Assembly (NCBI GenBank): GCA_003241385.1
Contig: QFPO01000006.1
Span: 1-64,000 of the forward strand
Length of the DNA stretch: 64,000 nt
Source: Rhodanobacter denitrificans
Lineage (GTDB): Bacteria; Pseudomonadota; Gammaproteobacteria; Xanthomonadales; Rhodanobacteraceae
Reading direction: 5' to 3'
Positions 33,865 through 42,651 of this stretch are shown piece by piece. The position numbers and the translations under genes are program-made. Numbering within the stretch: the stretch's first letter is position 1; each line of letters begins with the position of its first letter. The notes beneath the pieces are model-generated. The model saw only the letters and a program-made list of their open reading frames with translations. It ran no database searches and was not told the DNA's origin.

Positions 33865-34928
33865 GCCAGCACGCCCTTGCTGCTCGGCACGTCGCCGGCG
33901 CCGCGCGCGATCGCCTGGCGCAGCGCGCGGCCGACCGCCTTGAAGCAGGCCTCGATCATGTGATGCGTGTTCTCGCCGCGCACGCGCAGGTGCAGGTTGG
34001 CGCCGAGCGCGTCGGACAGGCTGCGGAAGAAGTGCGGCACCAGCTCGGTTGGCAGCGTGCCGACCGCCTCGCGCGGGAAGCGGCCGTCGAACACGAAGTA
34101 CGGACGTCCGGACAGATCGATCGCCACTTCGGCCAGGCTCTCGTCCATCGGCAGCGTGAAGCCGTAGCGGCCGATGCCGCGGCGGTCGCCGAGCGCGTCG
34201 CGCAGTGCCTGGCCGAGCGCGAGCGCGCAGTCCTCGACGGTGTGGTGCTCGTCGATGTGCAGGTCGCCGTGGCAGCTCAGGCGCAGCGCGAAATCGCCGT
34301 GCACGCCGAGCTGTTCGATCATGTGATCGAGGAAGCCGAGCCCGGTCGAGATCTCGGGGCGCGCACGGCCGTCCAGATCGAGCTCGACCAGGATCCGGGT
34401 CTCGCGCGTCGTGCGTTCGACGCGGCCGGTGCGCGGCGCGTCGAGCAAGGTGCGCGCGATCGCGGCCCAGTCGCCGTCGGTGCCCAGGCGCAGGCCGCGA
34501 ATGCCGATGTTGCGTGCGAACTCCAGGTCGGTCTCGCGATCGCCGATCACCGCGCTGCGCGCGCGGTCGAGCGCGCCGTCGCCGAGGTAGTGGCGCACCA
34601 GGCCGGTGCCCGGCTTGCGCGTCGGCGCGCCGTCCTCGGGCCGGTGCGGATCGATCAGGATCTCGCGGAACGTGATGCCTTCGCCGGCGAGGATGTCGAG
34701 CAGCAGCTGCTGCGGTCCGACGAAGTCGGCGTGCGGAAAGCTCGCGCTGCCGAGGCCGTCCTGATTGCTGACCATGACCAGCTGATAGCCGGCCTCGACG
34801 CAGCGCCGCAGCGCCGCGATCGTACCCGGCACCAGGCGGAACTTCTCGTAGCGGTCGATCTGTTCGTCCGGCGGCTCGACGATCAGGGTGCCGTCGCGGT
34901 CGACGAACAGAATCTTCGGCGCGCTCAT
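33861..34928 (-). CDS. hisB: bifunctional histidinol-phosphatase / imidazoleglycerol-phosphate dehydratase HisB
   Basis: 355 residues. The N-terminal HAD phosphatase (about 1-165) has the nucleophile DRDGTLI, VSNQDGLG, and the zinc-loop region DPHRPEDGAPTRKP, where the usual zinc cysteines are absent. GDRETDLEFARNIG is the last HAD motif. The C-terminal dehydratase (about 168-355) has GFLDHMIEQLGVHG, DEHHTVEDCALALG, HFFRSLSDALGANLHL and NTHHMIEACFKAVGRAL, with the metal histidines. The fused form is typical of Gammaproteobacteria. It has 4-base overlaps at both ends. Confidence 0.95.
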   Translation of the reverse strand: MSAPKILFVDRDGTLIVEPPDEQIDRYEKFRLVPGTIAALRRCVEAGYQLVMVSNQDGLGSASFPHADFVGPQQLLLDILAGEGITFREILIDPHRPEDGAPTRKPGTGLVRHYLGDGALDRARSAVIGDRETDLEFARNIGIRGLRLGTDGDWAAIARTLLDAPRTGRVERTTRETRILVELDLDGRARPEISTGLGFLDHMIEQLGVHGDFALRLSCHGDLHIDEHHTVEDCALALGQALRDALGDRRGIGRYGFTLPMDESLAEVAIDLSGRPYFVFDGRFPREAVGTLPTELVPHFFRSLSDALGANLHLRVRGENTHHMIEACFKAVGRALRQAIARGAGDVPSSKGVLA

Positions 34929-35974
34929 GCCAGCGCCTCCAGCAGGGTCTCGTTCTCGTAAGGGCTGCCGACCGTGATGCGCAGGCAGTCGGCGAGGCCC
35001 GGCTGTGCCGAGACGTCGCGCAGCACGACGCCGGCGGCCAGCGCGCGCTGCAGTGCGGCCGGCCCGTCGGCGAAGCGCGCCAGCACGAAGTTCGCCGCCG
35101 ACGGCCAGACCGTGCGCACGTCCGGCCGTGCGGCGAGTGCGTCGGCGAGCTGGCGGCGCTCGCCGACCAGGGTCGCGATGCGCGCCCGCGTGCGCTCGAG
35201 CGCGGCGGGCTCGAGCGCGGCGATCGCCGCGGCCACGCACGGCAGCGGCAGCGGATACGGCGCGGCGATGCGGCCGATGAAGCGCGCCACGTCCGGATGC
35301 GCGATCAGGCTGCCGATGCGCGCGCCCGCCAGCGCATGGGCCTTGGACAGCGTGCGCAGCACGACCAGGTTGTCGTGGCGGTCGAGCAGGGCGGTCGCGC
35401 TCGGAATGCCGGCGAACTCGATGTAGGCCTCGTCGACGACCAGCAATGCACGGCCGGCCAGTGCCTCGGCGAGCCAGCCGACCACGTCGTGGTGCAGCTC
35501 GCCGGTCGGGTTGTTCGGCGAGCAGAGCACGACCAGCTTGGTGTCGGCGTCGACCAGCGCCAGCAGGCGCTCCGGATCGAGCGCGAAGCCGGCCGCCGGG
35601 CTCAGCGTCAGCGCGCGGTACTCGGCCCCCTGCAGCTGCGCGCCGATGCGGTACATGCCGAAGCTCGGCGCGAGGCCGACGACGTTGTCGCGGCCGGCCC
35701 GGCAGAAGCCGCGCAGCAGCAGGTCGATCGCCTCGTCGCTGCCGCGGCCGGTCCACAACCGGTCCTCGGCCACGCCGTACAGCGTGGCGAGGTCGCTGCG
35801 CAGCGCGAGCGGCTGCGGATCGGGATAGCGGTTGAGCGCGGCCGAATCGCCGTTGTCGGCCCATGGCGACTCGTTGGCGTTGAGCCGGATCGCGCCGACC
35901 AGACCGCTGCGGCGCGCCGACGCGTACGGTACGAATGCGGCCAGATCCGGCCGTGCGCGCGCGAGCGGGCTCAT
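34925..35974 (-). CDS. hisC: histidinol-phosphate aminotransferase HisC
   Basis: 349 residues, PLP fold type I. IRLNANESPWADN is the N-terminal substrate loop, CSPNNPTGELH and VVDEAYIEFAG carry the cofactor-contacting Asn and Asp, and LRTLSKAHALAGARIGSLI holds the Schiff-base lysine. It transfers an amino group from glutamate to imidazole acetol phosphate. Its start and stop overlap hisD and hisB by four bases each. Confidence 0.95.
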   Translation of the reverse strand: MSPLARARPDLAAFVPYASARRSGLVGAIRLNANESPWADNGDSAALNRYPDPQPLALRSDLATLYGVAEDRLWTGRGSDEAIDLLLRGFCRAGRDNVVGLAPSFGMYRIGAQLQGAEYRALTLSPAAGFALDPERLLALVDADTKLVVLCSPNNPTGELHHDVVGWLAEALAGRALLVVDEAYIEFAGIPSATALLDRHDNLVVLRTLSKAHALAGARIGSLIAHPDVARFIGRIAAPYPLPLPCVAAAIAALEPAALERTRARIATLVGERRQLADALAARPDVRTVWPSAANFVLARFADGPAALQRALAAGVVLRDVSAQPGLADCLRITVGSPYENETLLEALA

Positions 35975-37290
35975 GCCGTCACCGCCCGGCGCTGCGGCAG
36001 TGCGGCCAGGCGCAGGTCGACCGCGCGGGCATGCGCCTCGAGTCGTTCGGCGCGTGCGAGCAGGGCCGCGTCGCCGCCGATCGCGGCGAGTCCGTCGGCA
36101 CTGAGTTCCTGCACGTAGACGCGGCGCAGGAAGCTGTCGACGCCGACGCCGCTGAAGGCGCGCGCGAAGCCGAGCGTCGGCAGTACGTGATTGGGTCCGG
36201 CGCAGTAGTCGCCGAGCGTCTCCGGCGACCATGCGCCGAGAAAGATGCTGCCGGCGGCCGACAGGCGCGGCAGCAGCGCGCGCGGATCGCGCGTCTGCAC
36301 GATCAGATGCTCGGGGGCGTAGCGTTCGGACACAGTGACCGCCTCGTCGAGGTCGCCGACGTGGATCAGGCGCGCGTGCGTCAGCGCGGCCTCGGCGATC
36401 GCGCGGCGCGGCAGCGTCGCGCTCTGCCGTTCGACCGCGGCCGCGACCTCGCGCAGCAGTGCGGCGCTCGGGCTGACCAGCACGACCTGCGAATCGGCGC
36501 CGTGCTCGGCCTGCGCGAGCAGGTCGGCGGCGACGAAATCCGGATCGGCGCCGTCGTCGGCGATCACCAGCACCTCCGACGGGCCGGCCGGCATATCGAT
36601 CGCCGCGCCGTCCGGATCGGCGGCGACCTCGAGCTTGGCCTGGGTGACCCAGGCATTGCCGGGCCCGAACAGCTTGTCGCAACGGGGGACGCTGCCGGTG
36701 CCGTAGGCGAGCGCGGCGATCGCCTGTGCGCCGCCGAGCTTGAACACGCGCGTGACGCCGCACAGACGCGCCGCGGTCAGGATCAGCGGATCGGCGCTGC
36801 CGTCGGCGCGCGGCGGCGTCGTCAGCACGATCTCGGGACAGCCGGCCAGGGCAGCCGGCACCGCGAGCATCCACACCGTCGAAGGCAGCGGCGCGCTGCC
36901 GGCCGGTACGTAGAGGCCGACGCGGCCGATCGGACGGATCAGCTGTTCGCAACGCACGCCGGGCGCGGTGTCGGCGCGCAGCGAGCGCGGCAGCTGCGCG
37001 GCGTGGAACGTGCGCACGCGCTCGATCGCGCGCTCGATCGCGGCGCGCAGGGTGGCGTCGACGGCCGCCTCGGCCGCTTCGAACTCGGCCTCGCCGACCG
37101 CGAACTCGGCCAGATCGCAGCCGTCGAACCGCTTCGTCAGCGTACGCAGCGCCGCATCGCCATGCCTGCGCACCTCGGCGAGGATCGCGCGCACGCGCTC
37201 GAGTTGTTGCGGGTCGCGCACCTGACGCGGACGGGCCAGCGCCGCGTCGCGCTCGGCCGCGCCGAGCGCGCGCCAATCGAGAATTCTCAT
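35971..37290 (-). CDS. hisD: histidinol dehydrogenase HisD
   Basis: 439 residues. Typical motifs are GRVGLYVPAGSAPLPSTVWM, KLGGAQAIAALAYGTGSVP, KLFGPGNAWVTQAK, DMPAGPSEVLVIAD, the zinc-site LLAQAEHGADSQ, YAPEHLIVQT, and GPNHVLPTLGFARAFSGV. It performs the last two oxidations to histidine with NAD and zinc. Position 37290 gives the conserved short N-terminus, and the gene overlaps hisG by four bases. Confidence 0.96.
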   Translation of the reverse strand: MRILDWRALGAAERDAALARPRQVRDPQQLERVRAILAEVRRHGDAALRTLTKRFDGCDLAEFAVGEAEFEAAEAAVDATLRAAIERAIERVRTFHAAQLPRSLRADTAPGVRCEQLIRPIGRVGLYVPAGSAPLPSTVWMLAVPAALAGCPEIVLTTPPRADGSADPLILTAARLCGVTRVFKLGGAQAIAALAYGTGSVPRCDKLFGPGNAWVTQAKLEVAADPDGAAIDMPAGPSEVLVIADDGADPDFVAADLLAQAEHGADSQVVLVSPSAALLREVAAAVERQSATLPRRAIAEAALTHARLIHVGDLDEAVTVSERYAPEHLIVQTRDPRALLPRLSAAGSIFLGAWSPETLGDYCAGPNHVLPTLGFARAFSGVGVDSFLRRVYVQELSADGLAAIGGDAALLARAERLEAHARAVDLRLAALPQRRAVTA

Positions 37291-38183
37291 GCCAGCATCC
37301 GCTCCACGTTCAGCACCATCAGGCCGCGCGCACCGAGCCGCTTGAGGTCTTCCAGGTGTTGCCAGTCCAGCGAGCCGTTGCACAGCGCCTGCACGGCGAT
37401 GTCGTCGGGCAGGCCGTCCAGGCTCATCACGCTCGGCGACTCGCGGGCCGGCAGCAGGCGCGTGATCGCCGGCAGCGCCGTACGCGGTGCCTGCATCATC
37501 AGCAGGCGCGCGCCGTCGCTGGAGCGGGCGCCTTCGATGCGTGCGCAGAGCCGCTCGATCTGCTCGGCGCGCAATCCGCTCTGCGGCAGCGGGCCGGCCG
37601 CGAGCACGGCCTCGCTGCGCAGGATCGTGTCGATCTCGTGCAGCTGATTGGCGGCCAGCGTCGCGCCGGAGGACACCAGATCGCAGATCGCATCGGCCTT
37701 GCCGAGCCGCGGCGCGATCTCGACCGAGCCGTTCAGCACGACCACGTCGGCGCGGATGCCGTTGCGCGCGAGCCAGTCGCCGACCAGGGCCGGATACGAG
37801 GTCGCGATGCGCAGCCCGTCCAGGTCCTTCGCCGCGGCGATCGTGCCGCCGTCGGGTGCGGCCAGCGACAGCCGGCAGCCGCCGAAGCCGAGCGCCTGGC
37901 GCTCGGCCGGCACCGCGGCGCCGGCCGGCGCGCCGAGGCGATATTCCTCCAGCACGTTGCGGCCGACGATGCCGAGCTCGCAGCTGCCCTCGACCAGCAG
38001 GTCCGGGATGTCGTCGTCGCGCACCAGCAGCACGTCGATCGGCAGGTTCTCGCCGTAGAGGAACAGACGGTCGCGGCTGGCGCGGAACGCGAGTCCGGCG
38101 CGGCCGAGCAGCGACAGCGAGGCCTCGGCGAGCCGGCCGGATTTCTGTACCGCCACGCGCAGGCGGTCGCGCGGCGCGCTCAT
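37287..38183 (-). CDS. hisG: ATP phosphoribosyltransferase HisG (long form)
   Basis: 298 residues, the hexameric long form with a C-terminal ACT-like regulatory domain (about 225-298), so no HisZ is needed. Motifs are RLRVAVQKSGRLAEASL, DIPDLLVEGSCELGIVGRNVL, and the PRPP loop DLVSSGATLAANQL. It is the first committed enzyme of the pathway and normally inhibited by histidine. It begins in an ATGA overlap with the regulator gene upstream. Confidence 0.95.
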   Translation of the reverse strand: MSAPRDRLRVAVQKSGRLAEASLSLLGRAGLAFRASRDRLFLYGENLPIDVLLVRDDDIPDLLVEGSCELGIVGRNVLEEYRLGAPAGAAVPAERQALGFGGCRLSLAAPDGGTIAAAKDLDGLRIATSYPALVGDWLARNGIRADVVVLNGSVEIAPRLGKADAICDLVSSGATLAANQLHEIDTILRSEAVLAAGPLPQSGLRAEQIERLCARIEGARSSDGARLLMMQAPRTALPAITRLLPARESPSVMSLDGLPDDIAVQALCNGSLDWQHLEDLKRLGARGLMVLNVERMLA

Positions 38184-38530
38184 GCCGAGGTCCTCGCCGC
38201 CGCATCGCTCGTGCGCGCCGGACGATCCAGCTTCAGGCGCTTGGCGGCGAGCCGGTAGCCGCCGGCGCCCTGATCGAGGCAGCGCGCCACGCGACCGATC
38301 GTGGTCACGCTGACCGCGGTGTCTTCGTGGATCTCGCGATACGGCTCGCCGGCGATCAGGTGCGGGACCACGCACCAGCGGTCGCGCATCGCCTCGCGCT
38401 CGGCCGGCGTGCACAGATCGTCGAGGAAGGCGCGCATTTCCTCGACCGTGCGCAGCGAGAGCAGCGCTTCGCAGAGCGAGCGTTCGGCGCGGTCGGAGTC
38501 GAGCGAGGGGGTGATCGGGCGGCGTTTCAT
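38180..38530 (-). CDS. hisR: TrpR-like repressor of the his operon (YerC/HisR type)
   Basis: 116 residues with the all-helical TrpR fold. LCEALLSLRTVEEMRAFLDDLCTPAEREAM forms the dimer helices, and EPYREIHEDTAVSVTTIGRVARCL is the helix-turn-helix. It belongs to the YerC/YecD branch. It is the first gene of the histidine operon and overlaps hisG by four bases. A long palindrome like the trp operator lies just upstream. It should repress this operon, with histidine as the likely corepressor. The start codon has no visible Shine-Dalgarno and lies about 23 bases from the predicted transcript start. Confidence 0.88.
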   Translation of the reverse strand: MKRRPITPSLDSDRAERSLCEALLSLRTVEEMRAFLDDLCTPAEREAMRDRWCVVPHLIAGEPYREIHEDTAVSVTTIGRVARCLDQGAGGYRLAAKRLKLDRPARTSDAAARTSA

Positions 38531-38534
38531 TGCG

Positions 38535-38562
38535 ATGATGTACTAATGTGTTAGTACATCAT
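38535..38562. promoter_or_regulatory. his operon operator, trp-operator-like palindrome
   Basis: Perfect 12-base arms, ATGATGTACTAA (38535-38546) and TTAGTACATCAT (38551-38562), flank TGTG. The core GTACTAA-N4-TTAGTAC matches the outer half-sites of the E. coli TrpR operator (GTACTAG...CTAGTAC). It ends only four bases before the ATG of the TrpR-like gene and covers the predicted transcription start, so binding would block initiation. Confidence 0.85.
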
Positions 38563-38590
38563 GGTATCGGCCGGCATCCGGTCCGGTCAA
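38561..38590 (-). promoter_or_regulatory. predicted sigma-70 promoter of hisR-hisGDCBHAFI
   Basis: Read on the minus strand: -35 TTGACC (38590-38585), an 18-base spacer, and -10 TACCAT (38566-38561). Transcription would start near 38554, inside the operator palindrome. This gives a short leader of roughly 23 bases. The leader has no room for a histidine-codon attenuator, in line with control by a repressor. Confidence 0.6.
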
Positions 38591-38808
38591 TCCCCCCGGT
38601 AGCCTTTGCGGAAGCGGGCGGGTCGGCCGTCGGCGAGCGTGCCGAACGATCTCCGCTCTGTCGAAGGCGTGCCGCGCTCTTTCCGTACGTCGCCCACACG
38701 GCGTGAGCGCGATCGCGCTTCGACAGCCAGGTTAAAGCGCTTCCTGCTGCACGGACGGCCCGCGCGCGCTGCCCGGCGCGCGGCCGGACGCGGGCGAGCC
38801 GGGTTCCG

Positions 38809-39546
38809 CTACACGAACGGTCCGCGTGCGCGTTTGCGCGCGGCACGCGGCGCGCGGCCGGCCAGCGCACGGAACTCGCGCGCCATGTGCGGCTGGTCGG
38901 CATAGCCGTGCAGTGCGGCCTGATCGGCCAGGATCGCCGGTCGCGCCTGGATCGTGGTCAGCGTCTCCTGGAAGCGCAGCAGTCGCAGATAGGTGCGCGG
39001 CGCGATGCCGACGCTGCGCCGGAACCAGCGCTGCAGCCCGCGCATCGAATGGCCGCCGTGCGCCGCCAAGGCGGCGACCGAGCTCGCGCTCAGGATCGAG
39101 CGGCCAGTCGCGGCCAGCGTGCCGTCGTCGATCGCGGCGAGCCTTTCGCACAGCTGTGGATCCGGCTCGGCGTCGAGCGAGGACAGCAGCGCCGTCACGT
39201 CGGCCGGCAGACCGGCATCGTCGAGTGCGATCCAGTCGTTGACGAAACCGCTGCACGGCCGCCCGCCGAGCGCGTGCCAGGTCCACGGCCACAGGCGCAG
39301 GCCGACGAACGTGGCATCGCCGCTGAAGCTCAGGCGCGCCGGGCGATCGATCAGGCCGGCGACGAACGCCGCCGGCTGCGCGCGGCCCCAGGACGACCGC
39401 CCGTCCAGCCTGCGGATCACTTCGAGGCAGCCGTCCGGCGTCGCGTCGTGCTCGATGACGGCGTCGGCCGCGCCTTCGCAGCGCAGTGTCCAGAGCGTCT
39501 TGACCAGGCCGTCGAGCGCCGGCAGCGGCATTTCGGCGTAGTGCAT
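38809..39546 (-). CDS. AraC-family transcriptional regulator
   Basis: 245 residues from ATG 39546, which has GGAG eight bases upstream. A TTG at 39576 is less likely. The N-terminal 130 residues resemble the DUF6597 sensor seen in many AraC proteins (VKTLWTLRCEG, DGCLEVIRR, FVGLRLWPWTWHALGG). The C-terminal double helix-turn-helix has HSMRGLQRWFRRSVGIAPRT and YADQPHMAREFRALAG. The ligand and targets are unknown. It is divergent from a DUF6265-like exported protein with an 86-base gap, which may be its target. Confidence 0.85.
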   Translation of the reverse strand: MHYAEMPLPALDGLVKTLWTLRCEGAADAVIEHDATPDGCLEVIRRLDGRSSWGRAQPAAFVAGLIDRPARLSFSGDATFVGLRLWPWTWHALGGRPCSGFVNDWIALDDAGLPADVTALLSSLDAEPDPQLCERLAAIDDGTLAATGRSILSASSVAALAAHGGHSMRGLQRWFRRSVGIAPRTYLRLLRFQETLTTIQARPAILADQAALHGYADQPHMAREFRALAGRAPRAARKRARGPFV

Positions 39547-39632
39547 GCAAGGGCTCCGGATGTCGCGTTCGTCCAAGTCGGGCCGGCCGTGCCGAGGCTA
39601 AGCTGGATCCACCTCGACCGGCGGAGCCGACC

Positions 39633-40091
39633 ATGAAACATCTGTACGCAATGGTACTGGCCTGCGCCAGTGTGGCAGCGACATCGACGCAGGCCGACAG
39701 CCCCGTGACGATCGATCGGCTCGCCTGGATCAGCGGCACCTGGGCCGCCGAGCAGGACGGGCGCTGGTCCGAGGAGCACTGGACCGCACCGCGTGGCGGC
39801 CTGATGCTCGGCGTCAATCGCAACGGCAGCGGGGACGCCGCGCGCGGATTCGAGTTCCTGCGCATCCAGACCGCTGCCGACGGCGTCGTGACGTACTGGG
39901 CGGCGCCGGCCGGCCAGCCGCCGGTGCCGTTCCGGCTGACGGCCAGCACGGACGACAGCGTCAGGTTCGAGAATCCGCAGCACGACTATCCGACCGTCAT
40001 CACGTATCGGCGCGACGGCGACCGTCTGCACGCGACGATCGTCGGGCCGGGCGGCGCGCGCCCGATCAGCTGGACCTGGCAGCGCCGCTGA
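39633..40091 (+). CDS. exported DUF6265-like protein
   Basis: 152 residues. A signal peptide (MKHLYAMVLACASVAATSTQA) is followed by one domain of the DUF6265 type: LAWISGTWAAEQDGRWSEEHW, GGLMLGVNRNGSG, FEFLRIQ, and FENPQHDYPTVITYRRDGD. Such proteins are small periplasmic beta-barrels resembling the lipocalin/THAP4 fold. No activity is established that I know of. It may be regulated by the divergent AraC protein. Confidence 0.8.
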   Translation: MKHLYAMVLACASVAATSTQADSPVTIDRLAWISGTWAAEQDGRWSEEHWTAPRGGLMLGVNRNGSGDAARGFEFLRIQTAADGVVTYWAAPAGQPPVPFRLTASTDDSVRFENPQHDYPTVITYRRDGDRLHATIVGPGGARPISWTWQRR

Positions 40092-40170
40092 TCGCTCGGT
40101 CCGACAGCGGTGCCCGTCGTGGCACGCCAGGCGAGTCGGGCCTGCCGGCTCCGGTCGAGGCGCGGGTCGC

Positions 40171-41625
40171 TCAGCGCATCGGCGGCCGGTCGCCGCCCTG
40201 CGCCAGACGGCTGTGGCGGATGCCGTAGCCGAAGTAGACGATCAGGCCCACGCCCATCCAGATCAGGAAGCGCTCCCAGGTCGTCCACGGCAGGAACGAG
40301 AGCAGCCACAGCGAGAAGCCGATGCCGATCAACGGCACGAACGGCACCCACGGTGTGCGGAACGCGCGCGGCAGATCCGGGCGCCGGTAGCGCAGTACCA
40401 GGATCGCGCCGCAGATCACCACGAACGCGCTCAGCGCGCCGATGTTGACGAGCTTGGCCAGCTCGCCGAGCGGCAGCAGGCCTGCGGCGAGCGCGGTCAG
40501 CACGCCGAGCATCAGCGTCGGCCGGTACGGCGTGCCGTAGCGCGGATGCACCTTTGCGAACCACGCCGGCAGCAGACCGTCGCGCGCCAGCGAGAACCAG
40601 ATCCGCGCGGCCGCCAGCATGAAGGCGAACACGACGCTGATGATGCCGGTGACCGCGGTGACCGAGATCGCAACGCTGACCCAGGTCAGGCCGAGATCGC
40701 CGAACGCACGTGCGACCGGCGCATCGTTGTCGAGCGTGGAGTAGTGCGCCACGCCGGTCAGCACCAGCGAGATCGTCAGATACAGCGCCATCGAGATGCC
40801 GAGCGAGAGCAGGATCGCGCGCGGCAGGTCGCGCTGCGGGTTCTTCGCTTCCTCGGCGGCGGTGGTCAGCGTGTCGTAGCCGAACACCGCGAAGAACACC
40901 ACCGACGCGGCCGCGACGACGCCGTGCCAGCCGTAATGGCCGACGCCGCTCGCGTCGACGATGCGTTCGGGCACGAACGGCTGCCAGTTGGCCGGGTCGA
41001 TGTAGAACGCGCCGACGCCGATGACCAGGGCGACGCCGACGATCTTGATCGCGACGACCGCCGTATTGAGCCGCGCGCCCCATTCGGTGCGCAGCGTCAG
41101 CAGGCCGGCGACCGCCAGCGCGACGAATGCGGCGACGACGTTGAAGACGCGGCCCTCGCCGGTGCCGAGCGCGCCCTGCGCCCAGACCGGCAGCGGCATG
41201 CCGGCCGCCTCGAGCAGGGCCTGCAGATAGCCGGCCCAGCCGCTGGCGACCGCGGCGACGATCAGCGCGTACTCGAGCAGCAGGTCCCAGCCGATCAGCC
41301 AGGCGACGCCTTCGCCGAGCACCGCATAGCCGTAGGTGTAGGCGCTGCCGGTCACCGGAATCAGGCCGGCGAACTCGGCGTAGCACAGCGCGGCCGCGGC
41401 ACTGGCGATGCCGGCGATCAGGAACGCGATCGCGACCGCCGGGCCGGCGTTGACGGCGGCCTGCTGGCCGGCCAGCACGAAGATGCCCACGCCGATGATG
41501 CCGCCGAGGCCGATGCCGGTCAGCTGCCAGACGCCGAGCACGCGGCGCAGATCGCGGCGCTGGCCGAGCTCGGCCTGCAGTTGCTCGACGGACTTGTGGC
41601 GTGTGAGCCGCTCGATCAGACGCAT
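40171..41625 (-). CDS. APC-superfamily amino acid permease
   Basis: 484 residues with 12 predicted membrane helices. The N-terminal LTGIGLGGIIGVGIFVLAGQQAAVNAGPAVAIAFLIAG is the conserved substrate-loop region of APC transporters. Together with FGYDTLTTAAEEAKNPQRDLP it points to the cationic amino acid (CAT/YhdG) branch. The N-terminus has a short Arg/Gln-rich cytoplasmic tail. It is monocistronic and the specific substrate is not readable from sequence. Confidence 0.87.
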   Translation of the reverse strand: MRLIERLTRHKSVEQLQAELGQRRDLRRVLGVWQLTGIGLGGIIGVGIFVLAGQQAAVNAGPAVAIAFLIAGIASAAAALCYAEFAGLIPVTGSAYTYGYAVLGEGVAWLIGWDLLLEYALIVAAVASGWAGYLQALLEAAGMPLPVWAQGALGTGEGRVFNVVAAFVALAVAGLLTLRTEWGARLNTAVVAIKIVGVALVIGVGAFYIDPANWQPFVPERIVDASGVGHYGWHGVVAAASVVFFAVFGYDTLTTAAEEAKNPQRDLPRAILLSLGISMALYLTISLVLTGVAHYSTLDNDAPVARAFGDLGLTWVSVAISVTAVTGIISVVFAFMLAAARIWFSLARDGLLPAWFAKVHPRYGTPYRPTLMLGVLTALAAGLLPLGELAKLVNIGALSAFVVICGAILVLRYRRPDLPRAFRTPWVPFVPLIGIGFSLWLLSFLPWTTWERFLIWMGVGLIVYFGYGIRHSRLAQGGDRPPMR

Positions 41626-41739
41626 GCACGTTCTCCCCGGACGTTCGGTCGATCATAAACCGAGCGCCCGGCCCGATCGCGTGCGCGGGCTGCCGCGATT
41701 GGCTAGAGTCCGTCTTATTGCATCGCAGCATCCGTCTCC

Positions 41740-42486
41740 ATGTCGCGAGTCCTGGTCTTCCAGCACGTGGCCGCCGAGCCGCTCGGCACGCTCGACCGGC
41801 TGATCCGCCGCCGCGGCCACCGCATCCGCTTCGTCAACTTCGAGCGCGAGCCCGATGCGCAACCGTTGATCGACCGCTATCGCGGCTTGATCGTGCTCGG
41901 CGGACCGATGAACGTGGCCGACCAGGAGCGGCGTCGGCATCTGAAGACCGAGCTCGCGCTGATCGAGCGCGCGCTCGCGCAGGGCAAGCCGGTGCTCGGC
42001 ATCTGTCTCGGCGCGCAACTGCTCGCGCACGTGCTCGGCGCCCAGGTGCGCCGCAACGCGCAGCCCGAGATCGGCTGGTACGAGCTGGCGACGACCGAGG
42101 CCGGCCGTCGCGACGCGGTCACCGCCGCGCTCGGCGAGACCGCGCCGGTGTTCCAGTGGCACCGCTACACGTTCGACCTGCCGGCCGGTGCCGAGCACCT
42201 GGCGCGGACGGCGACCTGCGAGCACCAGGCATTCCGCTACGGGGCCGCCGCGTACGGCTTCCAGTTCCACCTCGAGATGGACACGGCGCTGATCGAGCGC
42301 TGGCTCGACCTGCCGGCCTATCGCGACGAGCTCGAGGCGGCCGGCCTCGGACACGGTGCCGCCGAGATCCGCGCCGCGACCGCCGCGCGCATCGAGGCGA
42401 TGCAGGCCGCGGCCGACACGGTGTTCACGGCGTTTCTCGATCAGATCGGCCGGCCGGCGCGGCGCATCGTGCTGCCTTCGCGCTGA
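41740..42486 (+). CDS. class I glutamine amidotransferase-like protein
   Basis: 248 residues. LIVLGGPMNV forms the oxyanion loop, Cys89 in LGICLGAQLLA is the nucleophile, and GFQFHLEMD carries the His and Glu of the triad. It is a stand-alone glutaminase domain of the GMP-synthase/YfeJ type, common next to housekeeping genes. No synthase partner is adjacent, so the ammonia acceptor is unknown. PuuD-like or gamma-glutamyl hydrolase roles are alternatives. Confidence 0.82.
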   Translation: MSRVLVFQHVAAEPLGTLDRLIRRRGHRIRFVNFEREPDAQPLIDRYRGLIVLGGPMNVADQERRRHLKTELALIERALAQGKPVLGICLGAQLLAHVLGAQVRRNAQPEIGWYELATTEAGRRDAVTAALGETAPVFQWHRYTFDLPAGAEHLARTATCEHQAFRYGAAAYGFQFHLEMDTALIERWLDLPAYRDELEAAGLGHGAAEIRAATAARIEAMQAAADTVFTAFLDQIGRPARRIVLPSR

Positions 42487-42651
42487 GATGGGTGTGCCGG
42501 ACGCGCACGACGCTCATCAAGGCCGCGCGCTCCGTCTGGCCCGCAGCGTCGCCGCGGACGCGCAGCCCGAGGGATCGAGGCCGCAGATCGTGTCGCGTGG
42601 GGCAGGGGTCGCGTCGCGCGGTGCGGAGCGGCCGTTCGCCGCCGGCGGACG

